Assembly (NCBI GenBank): GCA_030407005.1
Contig: JAUDYN010000009.1
Location: 744,001 to 808,000, forward strand
From: Desarmillaria ectypa
Lineage: Eukaryota; Basidiomycota; Agaricomycetes; Agaricales; Physalacriaceae
Direction: 5' to 3'
DNA length: 64,000 nt
Every line of letters starts with the position of its first letter. Position 1 is the first letter of the stretch. The notes under the pieces were generated by a model. That model searched no databases and had not been told where the DNA came from. It worked only from the letters and a program-made list of their open reading frames with translations. This document shows positions 34,948 through 44,686 of the stretch, piece by piece. Both the position numbers and the translations under genes were made by a program.

Positions 34948-37900
34948 GGCGTCAAGGGTTCGATTCCCCTTGCACGCCCAAGTCTCAAGGTGTGTCCTCG
35001 GTTTCCGCGGGTCGGACTAATTACTATGAAAACAGACAATTACATAAGAAAAATATATCTATGACTTCACCGAAGCCGAAGACAAAGAAAGAATCAACAA
35101 AAACAAACAGGTACGTCATACTACTAGAAGACGCTGACACTAGTATCTGTAGTGACAAATCCCGAGCCTCCGACGAACTGGAGCGGGACTTGCCAGGTGG
35201 TGCTGGCGCCGCAACAAAGTCCAACGAGCAGTGCTCACCGGATACGCCGCTGAGCGCACAGCGACGAGCAGGGATCAGTAGGCGGGACTCCTCCGGGACT
35301 TCCAGAAGTCCGACCATCCCAGTACCCGCTTCGAGCAGCGGGGCAAGCTCACCAGTTCCGCCAGGGTCGGCGGAGGACCAGGACAGTGCCTCTAACCAAG
35401 GCCAGGCTTTACCCGGACGAACCGGTCCGGGGAGCGGAAAACTTGACGAAGCTGAGTACCAAACCGGGCCGGTAAGTTGCAGGGTTGACAACCGTGCGAA
35501 GGTCGCCTTAGGCACTAGCTGGGAGTCAATGACCAAAGAATTTCAAACTCCGTCGCGAGTGGTGCCGGCCGAGGAAAAGGGACAGGATCCCGCTAGCGCC
35601 CAGGCGGTAAAAAGGGGGCATTTCAGCAGAACTACCGTCGTTGAAGTACCCGACGAAGAAGATGATACGGCATTCAGGATGTGGCAAGACAACCAATCCA
35701 AAGCCAGTACCCCGATATGCAGAACACCGGAAAAACAGAAACTCGATCTTCCAAACGTACTAGGAAGCATCAAAACCGATACCGATCTTAACAAGGGGGT
35801 ATCAATCACTTTCGAATGTACGGGAAAGCTGAAAAAGTCTTCTGAACGCACAGAGAAGCAAGACGAATTCCAATGGTTTAAACCATTTGGAATTGACTGG
35901 ACGATGCGCGCTATACGCAACTCCAAGAACTTGGCAAACGCCAAAGCGGTTCTCTCCATTTGGGTACATCCCAAAAGACTTGGAGAAATCAACGATGAGC
36001 TTATCCAAAGCTTACGAACGGGAGAGAGCATTGCCCGGGAACAGCTCTACGAATTACACGAACCCATTCGATACATTCGCGGTACCAAGAGCTCCGGTCG
36101 AGACTTCTTGGTAGGCATCCAACTTTCCCCATGTACCGGGAAAAAAGTATTGACAACCCAAGCATTGTTGGACAGTGGTTGTACGGGCAGCTCTATCAAC
36201 CGAACGTATGTCCAACAACACCAGTTGGACACCAGAAAGGCAGCATCTCCCATACCAGTCTATAATGCCGATGGAACGCGCAATAAAGCAGGAGACGTTA
36301 CCGAATTTGTAGAATTGCGAATGACAATTGGAGGGCATAGTGAACGCATTGACCTCGCAGTCACCGACTTAGGATCCAAAACCGTATATTTGGGACATGA
36401 CTGGCTTAAACGCCATAACCCTTTCGTCAACTGGAAAGCGGGAACCTTGACATTTGGACGATGTCATTGTGTCCAAAACCACTTTACTCTGCCAGACGCA
36501 GATGAAGAAGACCGATGGGACGAAGAACTCGAAGAGGGGGAAAGTATTCTTGCCGTCAACATGCAAGAAGAAATCCTTCTTCGAGCCGTTCATCACGCAA
36601 ATGAGTTAGCAGCTGCAGCTAATGCTGAGAAACCAAAGCAGACATTTGAGGAACTCGTACCTCCTCAGTATCAAAGCTTTAGAGATTTATTCTCTAAGGA
36701 AAGCTTTGATGAATTACCAGAACGAAGAACCTGGGATCACGCCATCGAGCTAATTCCCAACGCCAAATCTACTCTAGATTGCAAAGTGTACCCGCTCAAT
36801 CGCAATGAGCAGGAACAACTAGATAAGTTCTTAGATGAGAACTTAAGCTCAGGACGAATTCGACCTTCGAAATCCCCGTTCGCCTCTCCCTTCTTCTTCG
36901 TCAAGAAAAAGGATGGCTCGTTACGACCAGTCCAGGACTATCGAAAGCTGAACGAAATGACGATCAAAAATCGTTATCCCCTCCCGCTCATCTCCGAGCT
37001 TATCGACAAATTACGAGGAGCCAAATATTTCTCTAAGCTGGATGTACGATGGGGTTACAACAATGTCCGTATCCGAGATGGAGACGAAGAAAAAGCCGCA
37101 TTCAGAACAAACCGAGGGCTCTTTGAACCCACGGTAATGTTCTTTGGGCTCACAAATTCACCAGCCACATTCCAGTGGATGATGAACGACATATTCAAGG
37201 ATTTGATCGCCGGAGGAAAGGTCACCATTTACCTCGACGATATACTTATCTTCACAAAATCCTTGACAGAACACCGGAACATAGTACGACAAGTACTCCA
37301 GCGACTTCGGGAAAATAAGCTATTCCTCAAAGCCGAGAAATGCGAATTTGAGGTACTCGAAACGGAATACCTTGGGGTCATCATAAGCGAAGATGCCATT
37401 CGCATGGATCCAGTCAAGATAGCAGGAATAGCGGAATGGCCAACCCCAACGAAAAAGAAGGAACTACAATCCTTCTTAGGATTTACGAACTTCTATCGAA
37501 AGTTCATCAAAGACTATTCCAAAATAGTCCGTCCCCTTACCCAGCTGACCGGAAAAGTAGACTGGACCTGGGGACCAGAACAAGAACAGGCGTTTGATCA
37601 GATCAAGAAGCTGATGACAACAAACGTAGTTCTAACGATTCCTTCGGACGATGGAAAGTTCCGAGTAGAAGCAGACGCAAGTGACGGAGCCATTGGCGCT
37701 GTACTTAGCCAAGAAAAGGAAGGCAAATGGAGACCCGTCGCCTTTATGTCCAAGGCGCTCACCGCTACCGAGCGCAACTATGAGATCTATGACAAAGAAT
37801 TGTTAGCCATCATGCTGGCATTAGAAGAATGGCGTCATTATCTCATGGGCGCCAAAGAAACCATTGAGATCTGGACTGACCACCAGAATCTCCAATACTT

Positions 37901-39791
37901 CCGAAAACCCCAGAAGTTGAATCGTCGACAAGCACGATGGGTCACTGAACTAGCGGAATACCACTTTATCCTTCAGCATAAAGCCGGAACCGCTAACCAG
38001 AAGGCTGATCTTCTCAGTAGAAGAGACGATCATGATCAAGGAAAAGAAGACAATAAAGACATTGTCGTTCTATCCCCAGAACACTTCCGCGCCCTGATAA
38101 TACCAACCACGGAAGAAAGAATCACGCGTATAAGAGACGCAACAAAACAAAAGGAACAGTGGGACCAGGGAATTGAAAAATCCCTCAACCACGAAAGAGG
38201 AATCACACAGGAGAACGAAATCCTGTGGTACGACGGACGAGTCTATATTCCCAATGACTCAATATTACGCGGTGAAATCATGGCACAATTCCATGATCAT
38301 ATCACCGCTGGACATCCCGGAATCGCCAAAACCAAGGAACTCATACTCCGAGAGTATTGGTGGCCAAAGATGAAGAAGGACGTAGAATCTTACATCAAAG
38401 GATGTGAGACTTGTCAAAGGACGAAGAGTGACACGCAGGCCAAAGCTGCCCCTCTTCACCCCAATGCAATTCCGGATACGCCATGGACACATATCTCAGC
38501 CGATATGATCACCGGGCTCCCAGAGTCAGATGGGTTTGACGCTCTACTAGTCATCGTAGACCGCTTCTCCAAAAATATCCTCTTGATTCCATGCAATGAG
38601 GAACTATCAGCAGAAGGATGGGCGTTAATCCTTCGCAACCAAGTATATGCGAAGCATGGAATGCCGCAAGTGGTCATCTCCGACAGGGGACCCCAATTTG
38701 TCTCAGCATTCATGAAAGAACTATATCGAATGCTGAACATCACTCAAAATGCGTCTACGGCCTATCACCCACAGACAGACGGACAGACAGAGAGAGTCAA
38801 CCAGGAGGTTGAAAAATACCTTCGTATCTTTGTCAATCATAGACAGACCGACTGGGTAGCATGGCTACCACTCGCCGAATTTGCCCACAACAACCGAATC
38901 CACTCGGCCACGGGCAAGAGTCCTTTTATGGTCCTATACGGACGAAATCCCCGACTCATACCCGAGTCAATACAGAAAATGGGCTTCGTAAACCCTACAG
39001 CCGTTGACTTTACAGAAACCATGGCCAAAGTCCATAAGGAGGTCCACGAAGCATTGGAAAAAGCGGCGATACAAATGAAGGCGCAATATGACAAAAAGAA
39101 GCAGACTCAACGAGAATATCGAATCGGAGATAAGGTATGGCTTGATACTGCCAACCTTCACCTTCCACGACCAAAGAAAAAGCTTGACGACAAACGAACG
39201 GGACCGTTCGAAATCGTTGAAAAGTCGGGAGCGGCAGCGTACAAACTGAAACTGCCACCCCATTGGAAAATTCATCCCCGATTCAATGAGAAACTGTTAA
39301 CTCCATACGTTGCACCCACATTTGAAAACCAAGAACAACCGCCTCCTCCTCCCCCGGATCTCATAGACGGTCAAGAAGAATACGAAATCGAAGAAGTCTT
39401 AGACTCGCGCACCAGAAAGGTACGGTCTAAGCGAGGACAACCATCTAGGGAAGTCATCGACTACCTAGTCAAATGGAAGGGATGGACTCGTGAACACAAT
39501 TCATGGGTCCGAGAGAATGAAATGAAGAATGCCTCGGAAGCGATCCAAGAATATAAGGCCAACGTAAACCGCGCCGTATATATTCCAAAAATCGCAACCA
39601 GGAAAATAGTGGTCAAGATACTGGACCACGAGTATTCAGAACACGGCGACGTAGCATACCTCGCCAAAAGAACAGATGGACGTGTCAAATGGATTATCAA
39701 TCCAGACGAAGAAATATGGAAAAAACTGATTGACCAGTACTGGGTCAATCAAATCGAAACACAACAAGACACCCCTTTGGAAGAACCTTAG
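34902..39791 (+). CDS. gypsy Pol: protease, RT, RNase H, integrase, chromodomain
   Basis: The pol frame is open from 34902 (just after a TGA) to TAG 39789-39791 and lies -1 relative to gag. Residue numbers here count from the GTG at 34992. The first about 330 residues are a Ser/Pro-rich linker. Protease: LLDSGCTGSSIN near 391. RT: SPFFFVKKKDGSLRPVQDYR, catalytic YLDD near 747. RNase H: VEADASDGAIGAVLSQ to IEIWTDHQNLQYF (about 895-1010). Integrase: an HHCC zinc site (AGHPGIAK.. to CETCQR, about 1107-1140), then Asp in SADM, Asp in SDRG and Glu in ERVNQE of the catalytic triad. Chromodomain at about 1463-1523 (DYLVKWKGWTREHNSWVREN). No stop or frameshift interrupts it. It probably needs a -1 shift or reinitiation to be made. 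Confidence 0.9.
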   Translation, partial: RSGAEHLQDRGGKRVGRQGFDSPCTPKSQGVSSVSAGRTNYYENRQLHKKNISMTSPKPKTKKESTKTNRYVILLEDADTSICSDKSRASDELERDLPGGAGAATKSNEQCSPDTPLSAQRRAGISRRDSSGTSRSPTIPVPASSSGASSPVPPGSAEDQDSASNQGQALPGRTGPGSGKLDEAEYQTGPVSCRVDNRAKVALGTSWESMTKEFQTPSRVVPAEEKGQDPASAQAVKRGHFSRTTVVEVPDEEDDTAFRMWQDNQSKASTPICRTPEKQKLDLPNVLGSIKTDTDLNKGVSITFECTGKLKKSSERTEKQDEFQWFKPFGIDWTMRAIRNSKNLANAKAVLSIWVHPKRLGEINDELIQSLRTGESIAREQLYELHEPIRYIRGTKSSGRDFLVGIQLSPCTGKKVLTTQALLDSGCTGSSINRTYVQQHQLDTRKAASPIPVYNADGTRNKAGDVTEFVELRMTIGGHSERIDLAVTDLGSKTVYLGHDWLKRHNPFVNWKAGTLTFGRCHCVQNHFTLPDADEEDRWDEELEEGESILAVNMQEEILLRAVHHANELAAAANAEKPKQTFEELVPPQYQSFRDLFSKESFDELPERRTWDHAIELIPNAKSTLDCKVYPLNRNEQEQLDKFLDENLSSGRIRPSKSPFASPFFFVKKKDGSLRPVQDYRKLNEMTIKNRYPLPLISELIDKLRGAKYFSKLDVRWGYNNVRIRDGDEEKAAFRTNRGLFEPTVMFFGLTNSPATFQWMMNDIFKDLIAGGKVTIYLDDILIFTKSLTEHRNIVRQVLQRLRENKLFLKAEKCEFEVLETEYLGVIISEDAIRMDPVKIAGIAEWPTPTKKKELQSFLGFTNFYRKFIKDYSKIVRPLTQLTGKVDWTWGPEQEQAFDQIKKLMTTNVVLTIPSDDGKFRVEADASDGAIGAVLSQEKEGKWRPVAFMSKALTATERNYEIYDKELLAIMLALEEWRHYLMGAKETIEIWTDHQNLQYFRKPQKLNRRQARWVTELAEYHFILQHKAGTANQKADLLSRRDDHDQGKEDNKDIVVLSPEHFRALIIPTTEERITRIRDATKQKEQWDQGIEKSLNHERGITQENEILWYDGRVYIPNDSILRGEIMAQFHDHITAGHPGIAKTKELILREYWWPKMKKDVESYIKGCETCQRTKSDTQAKAAPLHPNAIPDTPWTHISADMITGLPESDGFDALLVIVDRFSKNILLIPCNEELSAEGWALILRNQVYAKHGMPQVVISDRGPQFVSAFMKELYRMLNITQNASTAYHPQTDGQTERVNQEVEKYLRIFVNHRQTDWVAWLPLAEFAHNNRIHSATGKSPFMVLYGRNPRLIPESIQKMGFVNPTAVDFTETMAKVHKEVHEALEKAAIQMKAQYDKKKQTQREYRIGDKVWLDTANLHLPRPKKKLDDKRTGPFEIVEKSGAAAYKLKLPPHWKIHPRFNEKLLTPYVAPTFENQEQPPPPPPDLIDGQEEYEIEEVLDSRTRKVRSKRGQPSREVIDYLVKWKGWTREHNSWVRENEMKNASEAIQEYKANVNRAVYIPKIATRKIVVKILDHEYSEHGDVAYLAKRTDGRVKWIINPDEEIWKKLIDQYWVNQIETQQDTPLEEP
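34947..34979 (+). other. 12-bp hairpin with T-arm-like loop at the gag/pol junction
   Basis: GGGCGTC-AAGGG pairs with CCCTT-G(C)ACGCCC around the loop TTCGATTC, with one bulged C. Loop and stem resemble a tRNA acceptor/T-arm minihelix, and the loop region contains GGTTCGATTCC (34957-34967), a perfect Pol III B box. It begins at the last base of the gag-frame TAG. The pol frame, which is -1 to gag, is open from 34902, so the hairpin sits right after the overlap, as frameshift stimulators do. Confidence 0.55.
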
Positions 39792-39814
39792 CAGTCGGGA
39801 CGACTGCTTTAACA

Positions 39815-39824
39815 AGGGGGTAAT
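39815..39824 (+). other. gypsy polypurine tract
   Basis: AAGGGGGTAA lies directly before the 3' LTR, in the expected place to prime plus-strand synthesis. Confidence 0.8.
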
Positions 39825-40246
39825 GTTACGATTTTTCCGTTATCTTATCTTATCCGAGTCATATCCATGACTCATCCATCTAATCTAGTCCAGAAACCGA
39901 CTCGTATCCAGATATTCGCCGACGACCACCCTCGTTCTCACCATCTGTCACCCCAGACGACTACTATTGGCTCTATGATCCTCCCGGATCGTCCTACTTC
40001 AGCACCGTTTGTGCATGGACTGTAGCGTTTCATCTAAATATAACGCCGTAGGAATACTATTTAAACAGAGTATATTAGACCATTGTACTTTATCTCTTGT
40101 TTTAATTAACATCATATACTCCTTACTCGCACTACACTAAAGACTATTAGCGTAGTTCTCTCACTTGGGTGATCGTTCGAACGCGTAACGGCCCAGAGAG
40201 AATCACCTGACGGTCCCAAGTCACGTGTCCAAGGTCGTGCCTAACA
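39825..40246 (+). repeat. gypsy 3' LTR
   Basis: It runs TGTTACG..CTAACA and matches the 5' LTR throughout apart from a possible missing T near the seventeenth base. TTTCA follows it, completing the target duplication. Confidence 0.95.
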
Positions 40247-40251
40247 TTTCA

Positions 40252-40329
40252 TGGTCCAAACTTGATCCTGCTGAGTAAGCCAATCCTTCGAGTACATTCT
40301 AGTACTTGCTCGGGATTGCTATCCCAACA
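40252..40329 (-). repeat. copia 3' LTR, proximal part (right of the gypsy insertion)
   Basis: These are the 78 bp that complete the split LTR. The segment is identical to 44604-44681 except for its first base (T for C, a CpG transition). Confidence 0.95.
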
Positions 40330-40340
40330 CTCCCCCTCAA
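40330..40340 (-). other. copia polypurine tract
   Basis: In element orientation TTGAGGGGGAG precedes the LTR start TGTTGGGAT. It overlaps the polyprotein stop codon. Confidence 0.8.
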
Positions 40341-43300
40341 TTCCGAGCTCCTAGAATACCTGCAGATAGATATTCATGTAATGGTCTTGGTAGCCCTTTA
40401 ATGAATATATCTGCTAAGTTCTCCTCTGATGCGCAGTGCTGAACTTTGACTTCATTTGAAGCCATGCACTCGCGAATGAAGTGATGCCGTATGTCTATGT
40501 GCTTCGATCGTGCGTGGAATATGGGGTTCTCAGCAAATTTGATCGCTGACTGATTGTCGACGAAAATAATGGTTGCACCATCAGGTGGCAATCCTAATTC
40601 AGTTAAAATTGCCTGCAACCATATTACTTCTTGGGTTGTTTGCAAAAGGGCCATATATTCTGCCTCCATAGTGGATAGAGCTACAGTGGGCTGTTTCTTT
40701 GAACTCCAAGTAACAGCTCCCCCTGCATAGGTACAGACATAACCAGATGTTGATCTTCTATCTGTCCTGTCTTCTCCCCAGTCTGAATCTGAGTAGGGTA
40801 TCAGTTCATCTGTAGTCCCTCCATATGTGATTCCAAAATCCAGAGTCCCCTTCAAGTAACAGCAAACTTGTTTCAGAGCTGTGACATGCTCAGCGGCTGG
40901 ATTTTGTACATATTTGCTCAATTCTGTGACAGCATGTGCAATATCAGGCCGAGATCCATTGGCTGCATACATCAGAGATCCGACACCAGTATGGTAATAT
41001 TGCCTGGTGGCTGTGTCAGCGCTCCGGGGATCGTCTTTGGGGATTTTCTCTAGCCGTACATTCGGGTCCATAGGCATTTTGACTGGTTTACAGTCTTTCA
41101 TGCCCATTCACTCGAGTACCTTCAAAATATATGCCTTCTGTGATAAGGTAATGGTACCCTTCTCCCAATTCCTGTCTATCTTCATGCCCAATATGTATTG
41201 AATCTCCCCCATATCTGTAACATTTAGCTTCTTTTTAAGCTCTTCTTTCATAATAGACATGGTTTCATCATCTGGGGCAAGCAGTGTCATGTCATCTACA
41301 TGCACAGCTACAATTATAGGACTAGAATCCATCTGTCTGATATACACACATTGATCACTAATCAATCTTGTGTATCTGAGTCCCAAAAAGGTAGCATTTA
41401 ATTTCTCGTTCCAAACTCGGCCAGATTGCTTGAGTCCATATAATGTCAACTTGAGGTGTGCTGCCTTGCCACTCCCATCAGAATATTCAGGTGGCTGTGC
41501 CATATAAATGGATTCATTGAGCTTTCCATTTAAGTAGGCTCCAATGACATCCATTCCATGAATAATCAGGTTTCTTTGTGCGGCAATGGCCATAAGTAGG
41601 CAGAATGTGTCCAGCCTAACTACGGGTGCATATGTCTCAAAGAAATCAATTCTGGGTTTCTGCGAAAATCCTTTCGCAACAAGTCTGGCTTTGTGCCTGG
41701 TGATTTTTCCATCACCATCTCTTTTCAGCCTGTAGGTCCACTTGCAATCAACAAGCAACCTATCCTGAGGTAATTCTTCCAGCTGCCATGTGCTTAGAGA
41801 AGTCAATAGATTATATTCTTTATCCATTGCTTTCTTCCAATGATGCCAATCTGGCCTTGTTTTAGCTTCTTCAAGGCTTAATGGCTCATCACTGAGGTTA
41901 TCTGTAGTCTCCCCCACACATGCATATTCTACTGCAATATTTGCAGTCTCCAGTGGTTCCTTTGTTACTTCCTGCTGCTTCTCTGGCAATTTCGTGCCTC
42001 GTGAGGCTGGATTATTAAGGAACCGGTAACTTGGTGGGGCTACTGATGCAATCCAGACCGATTTGTTGCGTGGCTGAATCACCTTCCCATGCCATACAGG
42101 TAACTTTGATTTGGTTGCCGGGTCATCAAGGGGCATTTCCCCTTTTGTTTCGGCATTCCCGGCACCTGTGGATTTGTCCGAAATATCATCATTTCCATCC
42201 AGAATCTGCTCGACTTTGCTCCCTGACTCCCCCTCGAGCAGTGGAGGATAGAACACAATGTATTTATTATTGTTAGCATTTAGAATGCTCTCTTCAGGGA
42301 ATATAACATTTCTTGAGGTCTGAATCTGCCTAGTCTGTGAGTTATAATATCTCCAGGCTCTTGATTCATCTGTAAGATCTGTAAAGATAAATTCCCTTGA
42401 TTTTGGGTCGAGTTTTGACCTTTTGTTATTCTGTTGCAACACCCAGCACTTTGTTCCAAATTCCTGGAGTGTTGAAATGTCTGGTTTTATTCCACAAAAC
42501 ACTTCTTCTGGGGTTAGATCATTTTTGATGGCCCTGGTTGGTGATCAGTTCTTCAAATATGTGGCATATGCCACTGCTTTGGGCCATAAAAATTTCGGCA
42601 GGTGATGTTCTTCTAGCATGGCACGAGCATGCTCCACAAGAGTCCAATTGACTCTCTCGGCAACTCTATTTTGGGATGGTGAATATGTGGCAGTCAGTTC
42701 CAACTGGATGCCATTGCTCTGGAGGTATTCCTTCACCTCCTCATTGATATATTCCTTCCCATTATCAATCCTCATAAACTTCAGATCCCTTCCAGTGTGG
42801 ACTTTGATGTATTTTTGGTACTGCTGAATCTTCTTTCAGATTTCTGTACCCTGTTTTGACTTCAGAAAATACAACATTGTCCTCCAGGATTTCCCATCTG
42901 TGAAGCTTATGTAATATCTTTCTCCATGGATACCCTGAGTTCGGGCTGGCCCCCATAAGTCCGAAAATGTCATTTCACCTATTTCGGTATAATTCCTTTC
43001 AGCTTCTTGTGGAAATGGCTCGGCATGATGTTTGGCCTGTATGCAGGCTTCGCAATCCTTCTGGGGCACTGCCGACTCATCCACATCCATTCCCTTGACC
43101 ATTTTCTTCCTAAATAGTCTCTTTACCAATCCCATGTTTAAGTGGCCCATTACCTGATGCCACTTCTGCCATGATTGGGCCGGTTTTGTCACATGGGCCT
43201 GGGTTATTTCTGGCACAATAATATCTAGGCTATACAGCTTCGATACTTTATCTCCATGGCCAATCCTTTTGCCACATGGTGAGATAATATCTATCCGGGA

Positions 43301-44386
43301 TTCCTTGAATTTGAGTTCAAACCCAGCATCTGTGATGCGCCCTAATGATATAAGATTGAATGGTGCTTCAGGGCAATGAATACAGTCCTTTAGAGTGACT
43401 GCGGTGGTCTTCCCTCCTTCAACCATTTTAATCTTAACTGTTCCTCTTCCCAAGCCTTTTGACCTTCCTACACCAATAACTTCATGTCCTGGGGTCTCAA
43501 CATAGTCAGAAAAATGCAATCTATTCTTGACTATATGCTTGGTGGTGCCTGAGTCCCCGATCCATGATGACCCTGCAAGTGCAGTAGGTGTGATGTCTTT
43601 TGCCTAAAATGTGTAATCTTCTTCATCGGAATCTGACTTGGCAACATGTGCCTGAGTCTGGCCCTTCCCTTTCCCCTTCCATTGCTTTCCGGGATTCTTC
43701 TTCCCATTTGGGCAATTGGCCTTAATGTGGCCAGTTTCTCCACATCCATAACATGTGATTTTCGGATTAAACTTTTTCTTGCCATGTGCTGCAAGTGTTG
43801 TCGTTGGGTCAGAAGTCTTTTCCTGCAATCGGATGTCTTCTTGGAGAATTCGGGAGATCAATTTGTATGAATCCTTCAAGTCTGCAGTATCCACTGATGA
43901 AATGAATGAATTCCATGATTCCGGAAGTGATGTGAGCAGTGTGATTGAGAAGTCCTCCTCCTCAACAGTCTGCTTAAGGGATGCCAGCTCCTCCTGGTAG
44001 GACCTCATAGTCCTAATATGCTCCTCTATGTTTCCTCCTTCTTCACACTGAGCTCTAAAGAATTTCCTTCTCACAAGGACAATTCCCATGGGTCCCCTTG
44101 ACTCATACATGTCCTTCAGAGCTTTCCAGGCTTCTGCCGAAGTCTTAGAACCAGCAATATACACCAGCGGGCCATCCGAAATCCGCAGCCTTATTGTTGA
44201 AAGAGCCTTCCTATCGCTCTTCTTCCAATCTGCCACCAGTGCCACTTCTGCCGGGGCCACAGAGCTTCCATCGGCATAGTCAATTAGACCTAAATCAGTT
44301 AGTATATCAATCATCTTGACTTTCCATGTTGGGTAGTTTTCTGGGCCCTTAAGGGGTTCAATCCTATACACGGACTGGCTATCCAT
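40337..44386 (-). pseudogene. copia Gag-Pol polyprotein, one frame with four internal stops
   Basis: From ATG 44386 (MDSQSVYRIEPLKG) a single frame of 1349 codons runs to TGA 40339-40337. Gag occupies the first 260 residues with knuckle CYGCGETGHIKANC. TAG at 43606-43604 follows DEEDYTF. Protease then reads SSWIGDSGTTKHIVKN, followed by the pre-integrase zinc region (WHQVMGHLNMG; CEACIQAKH). TGA at 42838-42836 and at 42547-42545 flank the integrase segment with MRIDNGKEYIN and QNRVAERVNWTLVEHA. RT: HKARLVAKGFSQKP.. and the catalytic VHVDDM. TGA at 41110-41108, then RNase H (YSDSDWGEDRTDRRSTSGYV; LSTMEAEYMAL). There are no frameshifts. All four stops can arise by one C-to-T change: three from CGA and one from CAG. 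The element cannot make functional enzymes unaided. Confidence 0.92.
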
Positions 44387-44458
44387 TTGGTTCTATGTGT
44401 GTATGTAAAGTACGAGAGTGCGAAGTTGGTGATGATGTAAGTAGTTCAGTTAGGGCCA

Positions 44459-44470
44459 GGGCCCATAACC
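44459..44470 (-). other. copia primer-binding site, half-tRNA-iMet type
   Basis: Directly inside the 5' LTR the element reads GGTTATGGGCCC. This is the complement of GGGCCCATAACC in the anticodon stem-loop of eukaryotic initiator tRNA-Met, not of its 3' end. Drosophila copia uses the same internal site, primed by a cleaved 5' half of the tRNA. Confidence 0.75.
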
Positions 44471-44681
44471 TGTTGTAACGAGAGCGAGGAGAACGTAGAA
44501 AGGATGGTAAAATCCTTGCCTCTCGAGCAAGAGGTGTCCTACTTAAATACATTTTGTACTACTTCTAGAACTTACTACGAAATACTATGTATGTCCACTT
44601 TCACGGTCCAAACTTGATCCTGCTGAGTAAGCCAATCCTTCGAGTACATTCTAGTACTTGCTCGGGATTGCTATCCCAACA
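44471..44681 (-). repeat. copia 5' LTR
   Basis: 211 bp, with + strand ends TGTTGTAACG and TCCCAACA. It keeps four CpG sites that the other LTR has lost (at 44480, 44495, 44524 and 44604). Confidence 0.95.
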
Positions 44682-44686
44682 GCCTG

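Larger units (their letters stand above)
31745..40251 (+). mobile_element. Ty3/gypsy chromovirus-type element, full length
   Basis: The element is 31750-40246, flanked by TTTCA at 31745-31749 and 40247-40251. LTRs are about 422 bp (31750-32172 and 39825-40246), starting TGTTACG and ending CTAACA. By eye they are identical except for a possible one-base length difference near the start. Internal order is a self-complementary PBS, an accessory ORF overlapping the gag ORF, gag, zinc knuckle, PR-RT-RH-IN-chromodomain, and PPT. RT-RH before IN plus a C-terminal chromodomain makes it a chromovirus. An intact pol and matching LTRs point to recent insertion. Confidence 0.95.
31612..44686 (-). mobile_element. 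Ty1/copia element, minus strand, full length but inactive, split by a gypsy insertion
   Basis: The element runs 31617-44681, flanked by GCCTG at 31612-31616 and 44682-44686. Its own length without the inserted gypsy element is about 4.56 kb. In element orientation: 5' LTR 44681-44471, PBS, gag-pol frame 44386-40337, PPT, and a 3' LTR made of 40329-40252 plus 31749-31617. The two halves of the 3' LTR add up to 211 bp, identical in length to the 5' LTR. The four mismatches between the LTRs are all CpG transitions. Order gag-PR-IN-RT-RH places it in Ty1/copia (Pseudoviridae-like). Confidence 0.95.

Noticed and set aside
34890..34980. A real tRNA gene at the gag/pol junction
   Set aside because: The B box and T-arm are good, but the 5' acceptor strand does not pair, the anticodon loop has eight bases and the stretch is coding in the gag frame. 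Kept only as a tRNA-like structure.
31750..40246. Difference between gypsy LTRs as an age estimate
   Set aside because: I see at most one base of length difference, which I cannot exclude as a reading error, so no age is given.
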